From the NCBI RefSeq assembly GCF_002288925.2, contig NW_022098044.1, positions 7,919,936 through 7,983,935 of the forward strand: a DNA stretch of 64,000 nucleotides, read 5' to 3'. Source of the DNA: Delphinapterus leucas. Taxonomy: Eukaryota > Chordata > Mammalia > Artiodactyla > Monodontidae. Position numbers and translations under genes: made by a program. Positions 47,440 through 58,706 of the stretch are shown in pieces (the first letter of the stretch is position 1; each line of letters begins with the position of its first letter). The notes below the pieces were generated by a model. The model was given only the letters and a program-made list of their open reading frames with translations. It made no database searches and had not been told where the DNA came from.

Positions 47440-48454
47440 AACATCTTTCCAGGTTACATTTAATTACTGACCAGTTGTCAGCTGTTATCAGTATAACATA
47501 ATTTCTTTAACCGATCTCCTATTATAGGATATTTAAAGGTCTTCCTTTCTTCCCATCCTTCCCTTCCTTCTTTCCTTCTTTCTTTCCTTCCTTCCTCTTT
47601 CTTTCTCTCTTCCCTTCTCCATTCCTTCCTTTTCATTTCCCTGTTTGTTTTCTCTTGGCTTTCATTGATAACTCTTTGAAAAATATCCTAATGTATGTGT
47701 ATTTACAAATATGTACATTTAATTCCTGAGGGTAAACGTCTAGAAGGAAATTGGCTGTTCATAGACATAAATTTTTCCAAGACTTTCAAAATGTACTATC
47801 AATGTATTTTTTCTATGATTTTTTGGTCTTAAAAGTACTAGGAGCCCCTAAGATATTATACACTTTTATACTATAAATATTGACCTTATATCTGTCATGT
47901 TTGATGCAAGCAGTATTCCCAGCTTATTATCTGTTTCTTTTTTTTCTTTTATTTTGTTTTTGGAGTGTGTACTGGGGATGGGGCAGGGATGGGGGTTTCT
48001 GTTTTGTTTTGGCATACATGCAGAAATTTTACACAACATAAGCAGTCAAACTGATGAAACTTTTCATTCATGGTTTCCCTTCTACAGTTATATATGAATA
48101 TTCAACTAAATTTATCCAAGTACTCTTTTTAAATTAATTTTTAATGTGAAAATGTTTTCTTTCAACCCGTTTGCATTTTTGCAAATAAAGGTATTATTTG
48201 CTTTTAATAATGTTTAAGCAGTTATCACAACACGATTTATTAAATAACCCATTCTGCTCCACTGATTTCAAATACTGCTTTTATCTTTATCAATATCATA
48301 CATTTAATTATCACGTGCACTTGGATCTATTTTAGGATCTTCTACTTTGCTCCACTGATCCGTTTCAGTAACTGTACCACACTACTTTAAATATTGTAGC
48401 TTTGAAGTAAAGGTTAGTAATTAGTAAAGCAAGTTCCTCATTATTACTCTTCTA
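47440..48454 (-). mobile_element. Degenerate L1M (antisense), left part; continues after Tigger1
   Basis: Reversed L1 ORF2 text: 'acgatttattaaataaccca', 'ttctgctccactgatttcaa', 'gtaccacactactttaaata', 'ttgtagctttgaagtaaag'. It resumes at 50842 ('taagaatttcctattcccac', 'aaattttagtatcaatgtat'), so Tigger1 lies inside it. Confidence 0.65.
47538..47645. repeat. (TTCC)n/(TTCT)n pyrimidine-rich microsatellite
   Basis: Interrupted ttcc and ttct units, plus-strand pyrimidine bias nearly complete. Confidence 0.85.
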
Positions 48455-50839
48455 CAGGCATATGTTGGAGATATTGCAGGTTTGGTTCCAGACCACCGCA
48501 ATAAAGCAAACATCGCAATAAGGCAAACATCTCAATAAAGCAAGTCACCCAAATTTTTTGGTTTCCCAGTGCATATAAAAGTTATGTTTACACTAAACTG
48601 TACTGTGTTAAGTCTGCAGTAGCATTTTGTCTAAAAAACAATGTGTACACCTTAATTTAAAAATACTTTATTGCTAAAAAATGCTAACCATCATCTGAGC
48701 CTTCAGTGAGTCCTAATCTTTTTGCTGGTGGAGGGTCAGCCATGCTGATGGCTGCTGACTGGTCAGGGTGGTGGCTGCTGAAGGCTGGGAGGCTGTGACA
48801 ACTTCTTAAAATAAGACAACAGTGAAGTTTGCTGCATCAGTTGACTCTTCCTTTCACAAGTGATTTCTCTGTAGCAGGCAATGCTATTGGATAGCATTTT
48901 ACCCACAGTAGAACTTCTGTCAAAATTGGAGTCAATCCTCTCAAACTCTGCTGCTGCTTTATCAACTAAGTTTATGTAATATTCTAAATCTTTTACTGTC
49001 ATTTCAACAGCCTTCACAGCATCTTCATCAGGAGTAGATTCCATCTCAAAAAACCAGAAACCACTTTCTTTGCTCATCTATAAGAAGCAACTCCTCATCT
49101 GTTGAAGTTTTATCATGAGATTGCAGCAATTCAGTCACATCTTCAGGCTCCACTTCTAATTCTAGTCTTCTTGTTATTTCCACCACATCTGCAGTTACTT
49201 CCTCCTCTGAAGTCTTGAACCCCTCAAAGTCATCCGTGAGAGTTGGAATCAACTTCTTCTGATAATGTTGATATTTTGACCTCTTCCCATGAATCATGAA
49301 TGTTCTTAATGGCATCTAGAATGCTGAATCCCTCTCAGAAGGTTTTCAATTTACTTTGTCCAGATCCATCAGAGGGATCACTATCTGTGGCAGCCACAGT
49401 CTTACAAAATGTATTCTTAAATAATAAGACTTGAAAGTTGAAGTTACTCCTTGATCCATGGGCTGCAGAATGGATGCTGTGTTAGCAGGCATGAAAACAA
49501 CACTGATCTCATTGTACGTCTCCATCAGAGCTCTTGGGTGACTGGGTGCATTGTCAATGAACACTAATATTTTGAAAGGAATCATTTATTCTGAGCAGTA
49601 GGTCTCAACAGTGGGCTTAAAATATTCAGTCAACCATGTTGTAAACGGATGTGCTGTCATCCAGGCTTTGCTGTTCCATTTCTAGAGCACAGACAGAGTA
49701 GATTTAGTATAATTCTGAAGGGATTTAAGATTTTCAGAATGTTAAGTGAGCTCTGGCTTCAACTGAAAGTCACCAGCAGCATTAGCCCCTACCAGTAGAG
49801 TCAACCTGTCCTTTGAAGCCAGGCATTGACTTCTCCTCTCTAGCTATGAAAGTCCTAGATGGCACCTTCCAGTAAAAGGCCATTTCATCTACATTGAAGA
49901 TCTGTTGTTTAGTGTAACCACCTTCATTAACGATCTTAGCCTGATCTTCTGGATAACCTGCTGCAGCTTCTACATCAGCACTTGCTGCTTCCCCTTGCAC
50001 TTTTACATCACGGAGGCAGCTTCTTTCCTTAAACCTCATGAACAACTTCTGCTAGCTTCAGACTTTTCTTCTGTAGCTTTCTCACCTCAGCCTTCACAGA
50101 ATTGAAAAGAGTTAGGACCTTGCTCTGGATTAGGCTTTGGCTTAAGGGAATGTTGTGGCTGGTCTGATCTTCTCTCCAGATCACTGAAACTTTCTCCATA
50201 TCAGCAATAAAGCTGTTTCACTTTCTTATCATTTGTGTGTTCACTGGAGTAGCACTTTTAATTTCCTTCAAGAACTTTTCCTTTGCATTCACATCTTGGC
50301 TCCTGTTTGGTGCAAGAGGCCTAGATTTTCACCTATCCTAGCTTTCGACATGCCTTCCTCACTAAGCTTAAGCAATTCTAGCTTTTGATTTAAAATGAGA
50401 CGTGCGACCCTTCCTTTCACTTGAACGCTCAGAGGCGATTGTAGGGTTATTAATTGGCCTAACTTCAATACTGTTGTGTCTTGGGGAATAGGGAGGGTGA
50501 GGAGAGGGAGAGAGATGGAGGAGTGGCAGGTTGGTGGAGCAGTCAGAACACAGACGTTTTTCAAGTTCATCACCTTATATGGGCAATTTGTGTCCCCCCC
50601 AAAACAATGACAATAATAACATCAAAGATCACACATCACACATCACCACAACAAATAAAATAATAATGAAAAAGTTTGAATTATTGTGAGAATTACCCAA
50701 ATGTAACCCAGAAACACAAAGTGAGCAAACACTGTTGGAAAAATGGTGTCCACAGACTTGCTCGATACAGGGTTGCCACAAACCTTCAATTTGTAAAGAA
50801 TGCAGTATCTGCAAAGTGCAATAAAACAAGGTCTGCCTG
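48455..50839 (-). mobile_element. Near full-length Tigger1 DNA transposon
   Basis: The left end 'caggcatatgttggagatat' and the right end complement 'caggcagaccttgttttatt' are Tigger1 terminal repeats. TA target duplications lie at 48453-48454 and 50840-50841. About 2.39 kb, matching the usual length of about 2.4 kb. The transposase reads on the minus strand but is decayed. This is an ancient eutherian element, not mobile now. Confidence 0.95.
48690..50435 (-). pseudogene. Tigger1 transposase (pogo-type DDE), degenerate
   Basis: Pieces in order along the minus strand: helix-turn-helix region 'LNQKLELLKLSEEGMSKARI' (about 50390-50320), '[20 protein letters not shown]' and '[14 protein letters not shown]' with the first catalytic Asp (about 50040-49870), '[18 protein letters not shown]' and '[12 protein letters not shown]' with the later acidic residues (about 49560-49430), and C-terminal 'LLSYFKKL' (about 48800). 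Several stops and frameshifts split it into at least five blocks. Confidence 0.92.
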
Positions 50840-50841
50840 TA

Positions 50842-51130
50842 GTTAAGAATTTCCTATTCCCACAAAATCATTCAACCAGGTAAATTTTAGTATCAATGTA
50901 TTGAGTTACCCTCATCTTGACTTTAACTGGGTCATATTGTTTGAGTAATAGTAAGATTAATGTTACAAGATTATTTTTAAATGAATGACCATTGCATGCC
51001 TTGAGGAAACCACACTTGTTTCTGTGTTGTACATTTATGCTACGTCTAGACGGGGTTTGTTACTATTTTAGATTTTTACCTCTTTATTTTAAAATGAAAT
51101 TACTTCCTTTTTATATTTTGGTATAAGAGC
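50842..51130 (-). mobile_element. Degenerate L1M (antisense), right part
   Basis: Continuation of the 47440-48454 fragment beyond the Tigger1 insertion. AT-rich reversed L1 wording only, with an uncertain right border. Confidence 0.5.
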
Positions 51131-52183
51131 ATTTATAAAGTAAATTAAACTCTTTTCTCTGTTCTCTAAAACATTCAAACTTGAAGATTCGATTTTAAAA
51201 TGCCCCTAATTATCTAGGCCTATGGATTTCTGAAGACAGAAGGCTTTCTAGGATAGCTTATGATAGGGGCTTAGTGTGTCTGGGAAGGACATATGGTCAC
51301 CCCAGTCCAGTTCCCTACAGATCCTAAAGGGGACATGTGGCCCCAGTGGTTCCCATGGTTCCATGCAGAGGAGCCAAAGGTGAGAGAATGGGCAGGAGCT
51401 GAGGGGCTGCCCTGGCCAAGTGAGGTGATGCCCCTCGCAGAGGGGGTGGAGGGCAAGGACCACCGGTGAGTTCAGAGGGAGACCTGATTGTCCCAGTCAA
51501 GATGGAGGTGGAAGGAGGCTGAACCCCACCCCAGGAAAACCACACACTGCATCCACATGAGGCCACCACATGGACAGAGGCCACCACCAGTGGACGGAAC
51601 AGGCCATCCAGGAGGAGACCAGGGAAGCCTGCACACCACAACAGCAGACACTTGTTCCTCTTTACATCACCCGAGCAGAGTGAGGTCTGCAAAGCAGGGA
51701 ATGCAGCACCCCAGAGCCAGACCAGGCCAGTTTCACGGGTTTTGGCCTTAAGAAGAGGGCTTAATCCTTTCCCATGATTGAAATATCTGCACACGTGTGA
51801 CCTCTGCCATCCTATGTTTTCCATTTCTATTTCCTTTTTCTATTATTATGAAACATTCTTATTTCTCTCCCTGTCCAGACTTCAACTGAGAGTTGAAACA
51901 AGCTCTGCTAGAGATTGTGTTCCTTCCTCACCAAGTCTTTTCCATCCAAGTAAAGAGAGAAGATAGATTTGGGTTGGTCAAATGAGAAGCCCCTTTGTCC
52001 TGGGGAAGGGATGGGAGGTGGCAGCAAATTCACCATGCAGCACCCCTTTCTCTGGGGGCAGTCCTCCCTCGGTGCCACCCCACTGCTAAACTTCCACGCA
52101 CACTGTCCACCCCACGTGGGAGTGAGAGCCAACCCCCCCCCCACTGGCATAAGGAGCGTTTCTCACCTACTGCCTTTCTGCTG
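51131..52183. other. No recognisable feature (SH3GL3 intron)
   Basis: About 1 kb. The 166-codon minus-strand frame at 51324-51824 is not flanked by convincing splice sites and has no motif. Confidence 0.4.
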
Positions 52184-52340
52184 CAGTGGTTCTCAACCTG
52201 GCGGCACATTAAAAGGCCCACTGCCCAGGCTGACCCCAGACCAATTAAATCAGTAGCTCTGGCAATGGGACCCAGACAAGGGGGAAATTTTAAAAATTTC
52301 TCAGGTGTTTCCAATTTCCAAAGGAGGTTGCGAACCACCA
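52184..52340. mobile_element. MER5A-like hAT-Charlie non-autonomous DNA transposon
   Basis: Begins 'cagtggttctcaacctgg' and ends 'ggttgcgaaccacca', which are inverted ends. The interior has 'gaccccagaccaattaaatc' and 'agtagctctggcaatgggac', as in MER5A. Nearly full length. Confidence 0.8.
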
Positions 52341-54830
52341 GACTCATGGCCCTCTTTCCCTCCATTTCCTTTGACCAGAGCCCGGGAGTGTCAAGGAGCT
52401 CCTGGGGAAAGGGAAGAGCGTGGTGGCGGGTCAGCGGGGGGGGGGGGGAGGTTCTTCTTCCCCTGCAGGTGGGAAGCTCCTTCCCAGGTGGTGCTTCCAG
52501 GTAGGCCAGCATTTTAAAATCTGGGCCCCCTTCACTATTATCTCTAGAATCTACCTGATGTTTCTAGCATGTAGATGGCTCCTTCCATGACAGACGCCCC
52601 CATCCCACCCCAAGTCTGTATATTCCTCTTGTCATAATGATGGTAATTGGGAAGTAGAAGGATTTAAATAGGGGGCCCAGTTCATGATCTTGAATATGAA
52701 CAGAATAACCTTCAGTGATTTCAAAACATTGGGGATTTGTGCGTTTCCAAGCAGAACTTTCCATTTTCCTTTGGAAATACAGCTCCTATCTGGGTGGGCA
52801 GGGGGGCTGGGAGCTGGGCACTGAAACCCTACAGCAATTCAAGCCTCTGAGTCAAAGTCAATTTTATTAATGAATAACTGTTTCCATGTGGTCTATTAAA
52901 ATGATTAGTATTCTTTTATCATTTCTCCCACTGTCAGTTTTTAACAGAGACGGAGTCAGGTGCCAAAGCACATAGTGGTCTTGGGAAGCATTTCCTTGAA
53001 CACAAAATAACAGTGCTAGAAGGGTCTCTGGTGGTCTTCAGTGAACCCTCCTCTTTTTGAAGACGAGGTCACAGCAGCCTGGCCTCAGAGCTAATGGCAA
53101 AGGCAGAAAGAGATACCAGGGCTCCAGACCCCAACCCATGACCTACCCACCTGATGTCACCTCCTATGTGATCTATGCCACTGCTAAGGGTTGCCAAGAA
53201 ATTTCACAGGCTATCACACTGACTTACAGGGCTAATTGTGTGTGTGTGTGTATATATATATTTTTTCCCCCTCCCATTTACTTTGTAAGCTACCTACAAT
53301 GACTAAAATAAATACTAAATGGCAGGCATGCACTTATCCCAACCACCACCTATGTGTGCATACGTGTGCACCCCCTGCACACATGCACTGAACAGATCGG
53401 GGGTAAGACACATCACTCACTTCTCACTTCATTTATTCCAGGCGAGGGACCATTGCCACACCGCCCACTTTGATTTCCTAAGAGCTCCAAGTGACCAAGC
53501 ACTCACATCACACTCCATCAGCAAATGAACCCCAAACCTGGCATCTCTCCCGAGACCCCTGAGTGGAAAGCCCCCGGGCAAGTGTTCCCTGACTCAGGTA
53601 ATAAGACACGAGCACCGGGCTCTCCCCCATCTCTGCGCTGCGTCCCCTCCACCCACTGAACACAGGTCTCAACGGTGCGGGCACCCGGCAGATCCACACC
53701 CAGCAGAGCTTGGTCTGGCTGTCCTGAACTACACCCTCAGCAGGACAATATCCTCCAATATCGTCCAATGCATTTGTCACGCTGGGTCGTTTTGGCCGTC
53801 TGGGCCCCTCAACCCAAGTAGCCATGGCTGCCCTTACTTTAGGGAGAAGGTGGAACCTGCACGCGAGCAATCAATGTTTAGCTGGTAAATTCCAAAATAA
53901 TGCCATTTCAGTTGTGAAATGGTCTGAACGCCAAGGCTTTCAGGCTTTCATGCCAGAGCCAGGTAGGCTTTTATGAGATTTGAGAAGTGGGACAGAGGGG
54001 TGGGGTGGGGGGGGGGGGGAGACTTCTGGGGCGGAGAGACTTCTGCTTCCAAGGAAGCAGAGCTTGAAGAACTCCAGAGCATAGAGGTTTGTATTACAAG
54101 CTGTGGGGAGGGAAGGGCTGTTTCCTGCCACCCAGAGAAGAGATAGGAGCTCTTTCTGGAGTCAGGGAGGAGGCCTGGTGAGAGAAGAGGGCAGGGAAGA
54201 AGGCTGAACTGCTCCCTGGATTCCACCCTGGGTGGGGGGTCTTAGCCCCACTTCCCACTGGAACTGTGGGGGAAGGCAGGCCCCCAAAGTGCTCTAGACT
54301 TGGGGGCACTGAGCACAGTGGAAATGGTGGGTGGTATCATTAAACAGAGACGGCGTCTGAGGGGGCCACCCTTGGCTCCCCACGAACTGTGAACACGTGT
54401 CAAGTCCCGGCAGGAAGTGAGGAAGTGCTGCAGGGGCAGCTGGACCAGAGATGGCCTGGTGGTGGGTACACAGGCTCTGAATGCAGAGATCCAGCAACCC
54501 AGAGGCAGAGAGTCAGGCCCCGGACCCAGGCCTGGACCTGGAGTGACAAGTTATCTCAGCTGTGGAAGCAGTTAAGACCCCCGACACGCTTCCCCACCTG
54601 CCACTGTGATGTTCCCTAAACTCCCCCTGCACCCAGGCAACCTCTCGGGGTACAGAAGGAGGTAGGAGAGAACCTTGGAGGAAAACCAATAGTCCTTGCA
54701 GGAAATTTCAACCGAATGACTAGGTTTAAATCCTGAATTGACAAAGCAATAAATGGATAGTCTGCACTTTCTATTGGAAGAGACTGCATTACCTTGAAAT
54801 GGCAAGATTACGTTTTTTTCCACCATTAGA
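52341..54830. other. SH3GL3 intron; only simple repeats recognised
   Basis: G-runs at about 52436-52449 and 54009-54020, and a (GT)n(TA)n tract at about 53238-53263. Open frames of up to 169 codons overlap in opposite senses and have no domain features. Confidence 0.45.
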
Positions 54831-54850
54831 AGAAATGGAAAAAAGATTAA

Positions 54851-54873
54851 ATTTTTTTTTTTTGGCCAACAGT
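54851..54873 (-). mobile_element. Micro-insertion: extremely 5'-truncated retroposon tail
   Basis: 23 bases ('attttttttttttggccaac' plus 'agt') sit between two perfect 20-bp copies of host sequence (54831-54850 and 54874-54893). On the minus strand this is 'ttggcc' plus a 13-base A-run (with flanking bases), the same ending as the short SINEs here ('gtggcc' plus A-run at about 44045). A complete L1-type insertion signature around fewer than ten bases of element. Confidence 0.85.
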
Positions 54874-55759
54874 AGAAATGGAAAAAAGATTAAGTTGTTT
54901 CCGCTATCAGTCTAAATGGAGGCTCGTAAGCAAGTTCAGTTAAAAAGAAATAAAGTTTGTGCCCATTTGCGTGATGGTGTGTGAATTTTCCCTCTCCACA
55001 AAAGACAAGTCAGTGTCACCACGGATGGAACCCAAAAGTGCAGGCAGAAAAGGTGACATGTCCTCAGTGAGACCTTTTCAAACTGGACTAGGCACAAACG
55101 TGGGCGAGGTGCCTGAGTGCCCAGATCTTCCCGTAATAAAGGAGGGGTCCTACCCAGCACCCCATCTTTGTTGAACACCCACTCCCCTTTCCCCTGGGGT
55201 CTTGCTCCACCACCTCCATCTCTATGCTTTCTCGTGCTTGGTAGTTGGCACCTGAAACTGCTGAGAATTTGTGCACGTGAGCTTCTGGCAGCCGAAACCC
55301 CAACCCAGTCTTCCTTGTTAAGGCACTAAAACAAAGATTATTTTAACAGCGAAAAGGGAGTGTCCCTGTTAAATATTTATTATTCAAGCTCTGTTCCACC
55401 CCATTTGGGGAAGAAAAAAAAAAGAGAGACCCTACCACAAGAACGGTAAGGTGGCCGGTCAGTCAGTACTACATCGGCAACACACAATAGGTCAGGAAAT
55501 TTCACTTCCCTCTTGGCAATAATGTGGACCGGTTTTTAATAATAATGGGCCCCCTCTTGTTTTAACAGCAGGAAAATTCTTTGGATGCCCTTCCCCCAAC
55601 CCCGCCTTTTGTTTCCCAAAGTCCCTGCTGCCAAGGGCTACTCACGTGTACGGAATTGCTGGGCACACTTTATTCTGGTAGCGATAGCCCCACAGTGAAT
55701 TAATTCTGCAGTCCCAGTCAGCTATGGGGATGAAATACTAACCCTCCATTTTTCAGTGA

Positions 55760-55910
55760 ACACCAAGTGCCAGGACAATATTCTAAGTGCCTGTTAGCAG
55801 ATTTAATTCTCAGAGAAACCCTTTGATGAGGTACCATTATTTCCCCCAATTTGATGGATGGGGAAACCTAGGTTCAAAGCAATTAAGCAGCAGGGCTGAT
55901 ATCTGACCTC
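55760..55910 (-). repeat. MIR-type SINE fragment
   Basis: 'tctcagagaaaccctttgat', 'gaggtaccattatttccccc' and 'gatggggaaacctaggttca' are MIR core complement. Confidence 0.65.
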
Positions 55911-56119
55911 CATCTAGGTCCAGAGTCCGTGTTCTTGATCGCCACTTCATGCAGCCACTCTGAAAATTGTTGGCTGGTGAGTTTACACCCACTCAGCTTC
56001 TGAGCCAACCCCAGCCAAGGGGATGGTCCATCACCTAGGTTAGAAAGAGCCTGTGGGTCCTCAGCTGGGCAGGCTCCAGGAGTTCCCATGCCTTGGGATG
56101 CTCTTTATTTATTATTTCT

Positions 56120-56480
56120 TTTGAGAAAAATATTGTTTAAAATCTTTTTTAATGAGGTATAATGTATACAGATAAGTGCACATATCATAAGTGTAGAGTT
56201 TAATGAATTTTCACAAACTGAAACATCTGTGCAGCTAGCATCAAGATCAAGAAATAAAACTTTAGTAGCATCTTAGAGCTCAGTCATGTTCTTTCCTCTT
56301 TAAGAAAGATGTTCTTTCCATCTTAGAGCTCAGTACTCCCCCAAAGGTAATCACTAGCCTGACTCCTAATGCTATACATTAGTTATGTCTGTTTTTTGAG
56401 TTTAACGTTAATGGAATCATACAGTATGCACTCTGGTGTCTCGTTTGTTTCACTCAACGTTGTATCTGTGTGGAGTGTGA
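56120..56480 (-). mobile_element. Degenerate L1M-type 3'-UTR fragment (tentative)
   Basis: The phrases 'tcaagatcaagaaataaaac', 'aaggtaatcactagcctgac', 'ggaatcatacagtatgcact' and 'tgtttcactcaacgttgtat' recur in old mammalian L1-related repeats. An internal short duplication 'catcttagagctcagt' occurs at 56270-56285 and 56320-56335. Confidence 0.5.
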
Positions 56481-58383
56481 CTAAGTTCTTCATCTTGTTT
56501 AATTTTGTGTGTGTGTGTGTCTTTTTGATGTATATAACAATATAGTTCAGTATTAGATCCATATAGTCTATAAATAAAGACAACGTTTGGGGGGATGTGT
56601 GAGGAATGCTCTTTAGGAGCATCCTCCACCTAAATCCTTCTCTGATCCTGGAAGGCCTGCCCACATCCCAGCTCGCCCTGCCCATCACTTGAGGGATGTC
56701 CTTCAGGTACTTATTCTCTGTGCTGCTTCAAAGTGAGCAACTCAGGCTTCAATCAAAAAATAATAATAATAACCAAACAAAAACAGGTGTCTACTCCAGG
56801 TGGTGCACCAGACACTAGAGTGGAAGTGGCATCAGATAAGGCTGGCGTTTCTGCAGCCCAGCCGGCTCCTGTGCTCCCTCCCTCTCTCTCTCTCTGCCAT
56901 GTGCCAGGACCTGGGAGCCTGTTCTCCAAGGCTGTGTTTCTCATCCTGACTTTGAAGGAGATAAAGGTGGAGGTAGGAGTGGTCAGTGGGGCAGGGGACA
57001 TTCTTCTCTCCGCAGCACTAAAAATCACAGCTCTTTTGCTGTACTTGAACTTGGCTAATTTCCAGATCACCAAAGGAGCCCACTGTACCCTCTTCTCTGC
57101 TGGCCCTGGCTTTGTGGATTTCGTTACCTGGAAGCATTTGGTTGGAGCATCCCAACTGAAAGGCAAGCTACAACCCCCACTCCTAATTTTTGGGTTGGGG
57201 TGGGGAAGGGGCTGGAGAGAGAAGGAAAATTCACACAACTGCTGTCCACATGAGTGCCTATCAGGGTACAAGGTATGGAGTCTACGGAAGCTACTGACCT
57301 GAGGAGGGCTCTTTGTCTTTTAGTAAATGCCCCAGACGGCTGTGCCTTTTGAGTTTTTGTTCCTGCTTTTTATAGTTTTTCTCTTGCCTCCCTTGTAGTC
57401 AGGCTGCGACCTGTCACTTTTTCCTGCCGACAGTGGGCCTTCCGAAAGCAGTCCCCAAGGCCTTTCTAATCTGCTGCTTCCAGTCTGCTGTAGGCTGGGA
57501 AATCAGATAACCAATTATGTAACATTAACAGCTGCTGTGTCGTGGGCTCTTGCTCTGCAGCAAGTACCGCGCGTGCCCAGCACCTCTTATTTATGTGATC
57601 TAATTTAACCCTTAGAATAACCCTATGCAGTTGGGGTGATACTTCCTGTTCTTATGATGACAGAATTTTGACCCAGAGGTGAGAGCCGGAATTTGGCCCT
57701 TCCTCTGACTCCAAAGCCCACTGTCACCAAGACAGGTGACACCTATCTTGGCTGGGTGAGCTTGTTTTCTGCTCACTTCCTGGTCTCAAATCTGGAATGC
57801 AGAGGTATTTCCATGACTTCTGCTACCCAGGGGCAGCTAAGGAACAGAGAGGAAGGTACCTGAGAACAGGTAAAATCGGCAATCACCCTGAGACTTACTA
57901 TACCTGTACCATCTAACTAGAGAGCTCATCTCTTAACGTGTTGGGGCAAAAACACTAACTTGGAACTTTCAAGTCTATTTCTGGTTCACACTCATTCTCA
58001 AACACCGAGTGTGCACTATGGGCCAGGCACCATGCCCAACATATTAGACACCATCTCTCTTGAATTAGAATGAGCATATCTGGTTCAAGTTCCCTTCAAA
58101 AGGTGTCATTTTTTTTTTCCTATCTAAAATCTCAAGCTCTTGTAGCAAAAATTTTTTTGAAGCTAACACTTCTCCTTGAGCTGACCCAAACAAAGCATTG
58201 GTATATAACTCTGATAAATACCACAAAACCCATTTTGTTCAACATCTGTAAGTACTATTTTTGTCCATTTGGTAAGAACATATGAGACAAAAACTTCAGA
58301 TCCCTGGGTTCTAGCCCTGGGTTAGGTCACCTCTGGGCCCTGATTTCCTTACCTGAAAATTTTAAGTATTAATCTATGGTTAA
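56481..58383. other. SH3GL3 intron, mostly unassigned
   Basis: Contains (TG)n at about 56503-56521 and a likely MIR complement at about 57575-57690 ('gtgatctaatttaaccctta', 'gaataaccctatgcagttgg'). Long frames at 56733-57302 (plus) and 56753-57271 (minus) overlap each other and lack exon signals. Confidence 0.45.
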
Positions 58384-58706
58384 TGCTATGGACTGAATGC
58401 TTGTGTCCCCCCAATATTTAGATGTTGAAGTCCTAATCCCCAAAGTGGTGGTATTTGGAGGTGGGGACTTTGGGAGGTGACAGGGTCATGAGGGTGGAGC
58501 CCTCATGAATGGGGTTAGTGCCACCCTGTGTACAGACACAACGAGAAGACAGCCATCTGCAAACCAAGAAGAGGGCCCTCACCAGACACCGAATCTGCCG
58601 GCACCTTGATCTTGAACTTCCCAGACTTCAGAACTGTGAGAAATAAATGTTTGTTGTTTTAAGCCCCTCAGTCTAGTACTCATTATAGCAGCTCAAGCTA
58701 AGACAG
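58384..58706 (+). repeat. MLT1/MST-type (ERVL-MaLR) LTR
   Basis: Typical MaLR order: 'gactgaatgcttgtgtcccc', 'gatgttgaagtcctaatccc', 'ttgggaggtgacagggtcat', 'gagccctcatgaatggggtt', 'cagacaccgaatctgccggc' and the polyadenylation part 'gtgagaaataaatgtttgtt', ending 'agctaagacag'. An internal segment before 'cgagaagacagccatc' is missing. Confidence 0.8.

Noticed and set aside
51324..51824. 166-aa minus-strand frame in the SH3GL3 intron
   Set aside because: No conserved domain, overlapping plus-strand frames and no exon boundaries.
56733..57302. 189-aa plus-strand frame, with a 172-aa minus-strand frame over it
   Set aside because: No recognised motif, no convincing splice sites, two opposite frames of similar length and a position inside the SH3GL3 intron. 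Consistent with chance.
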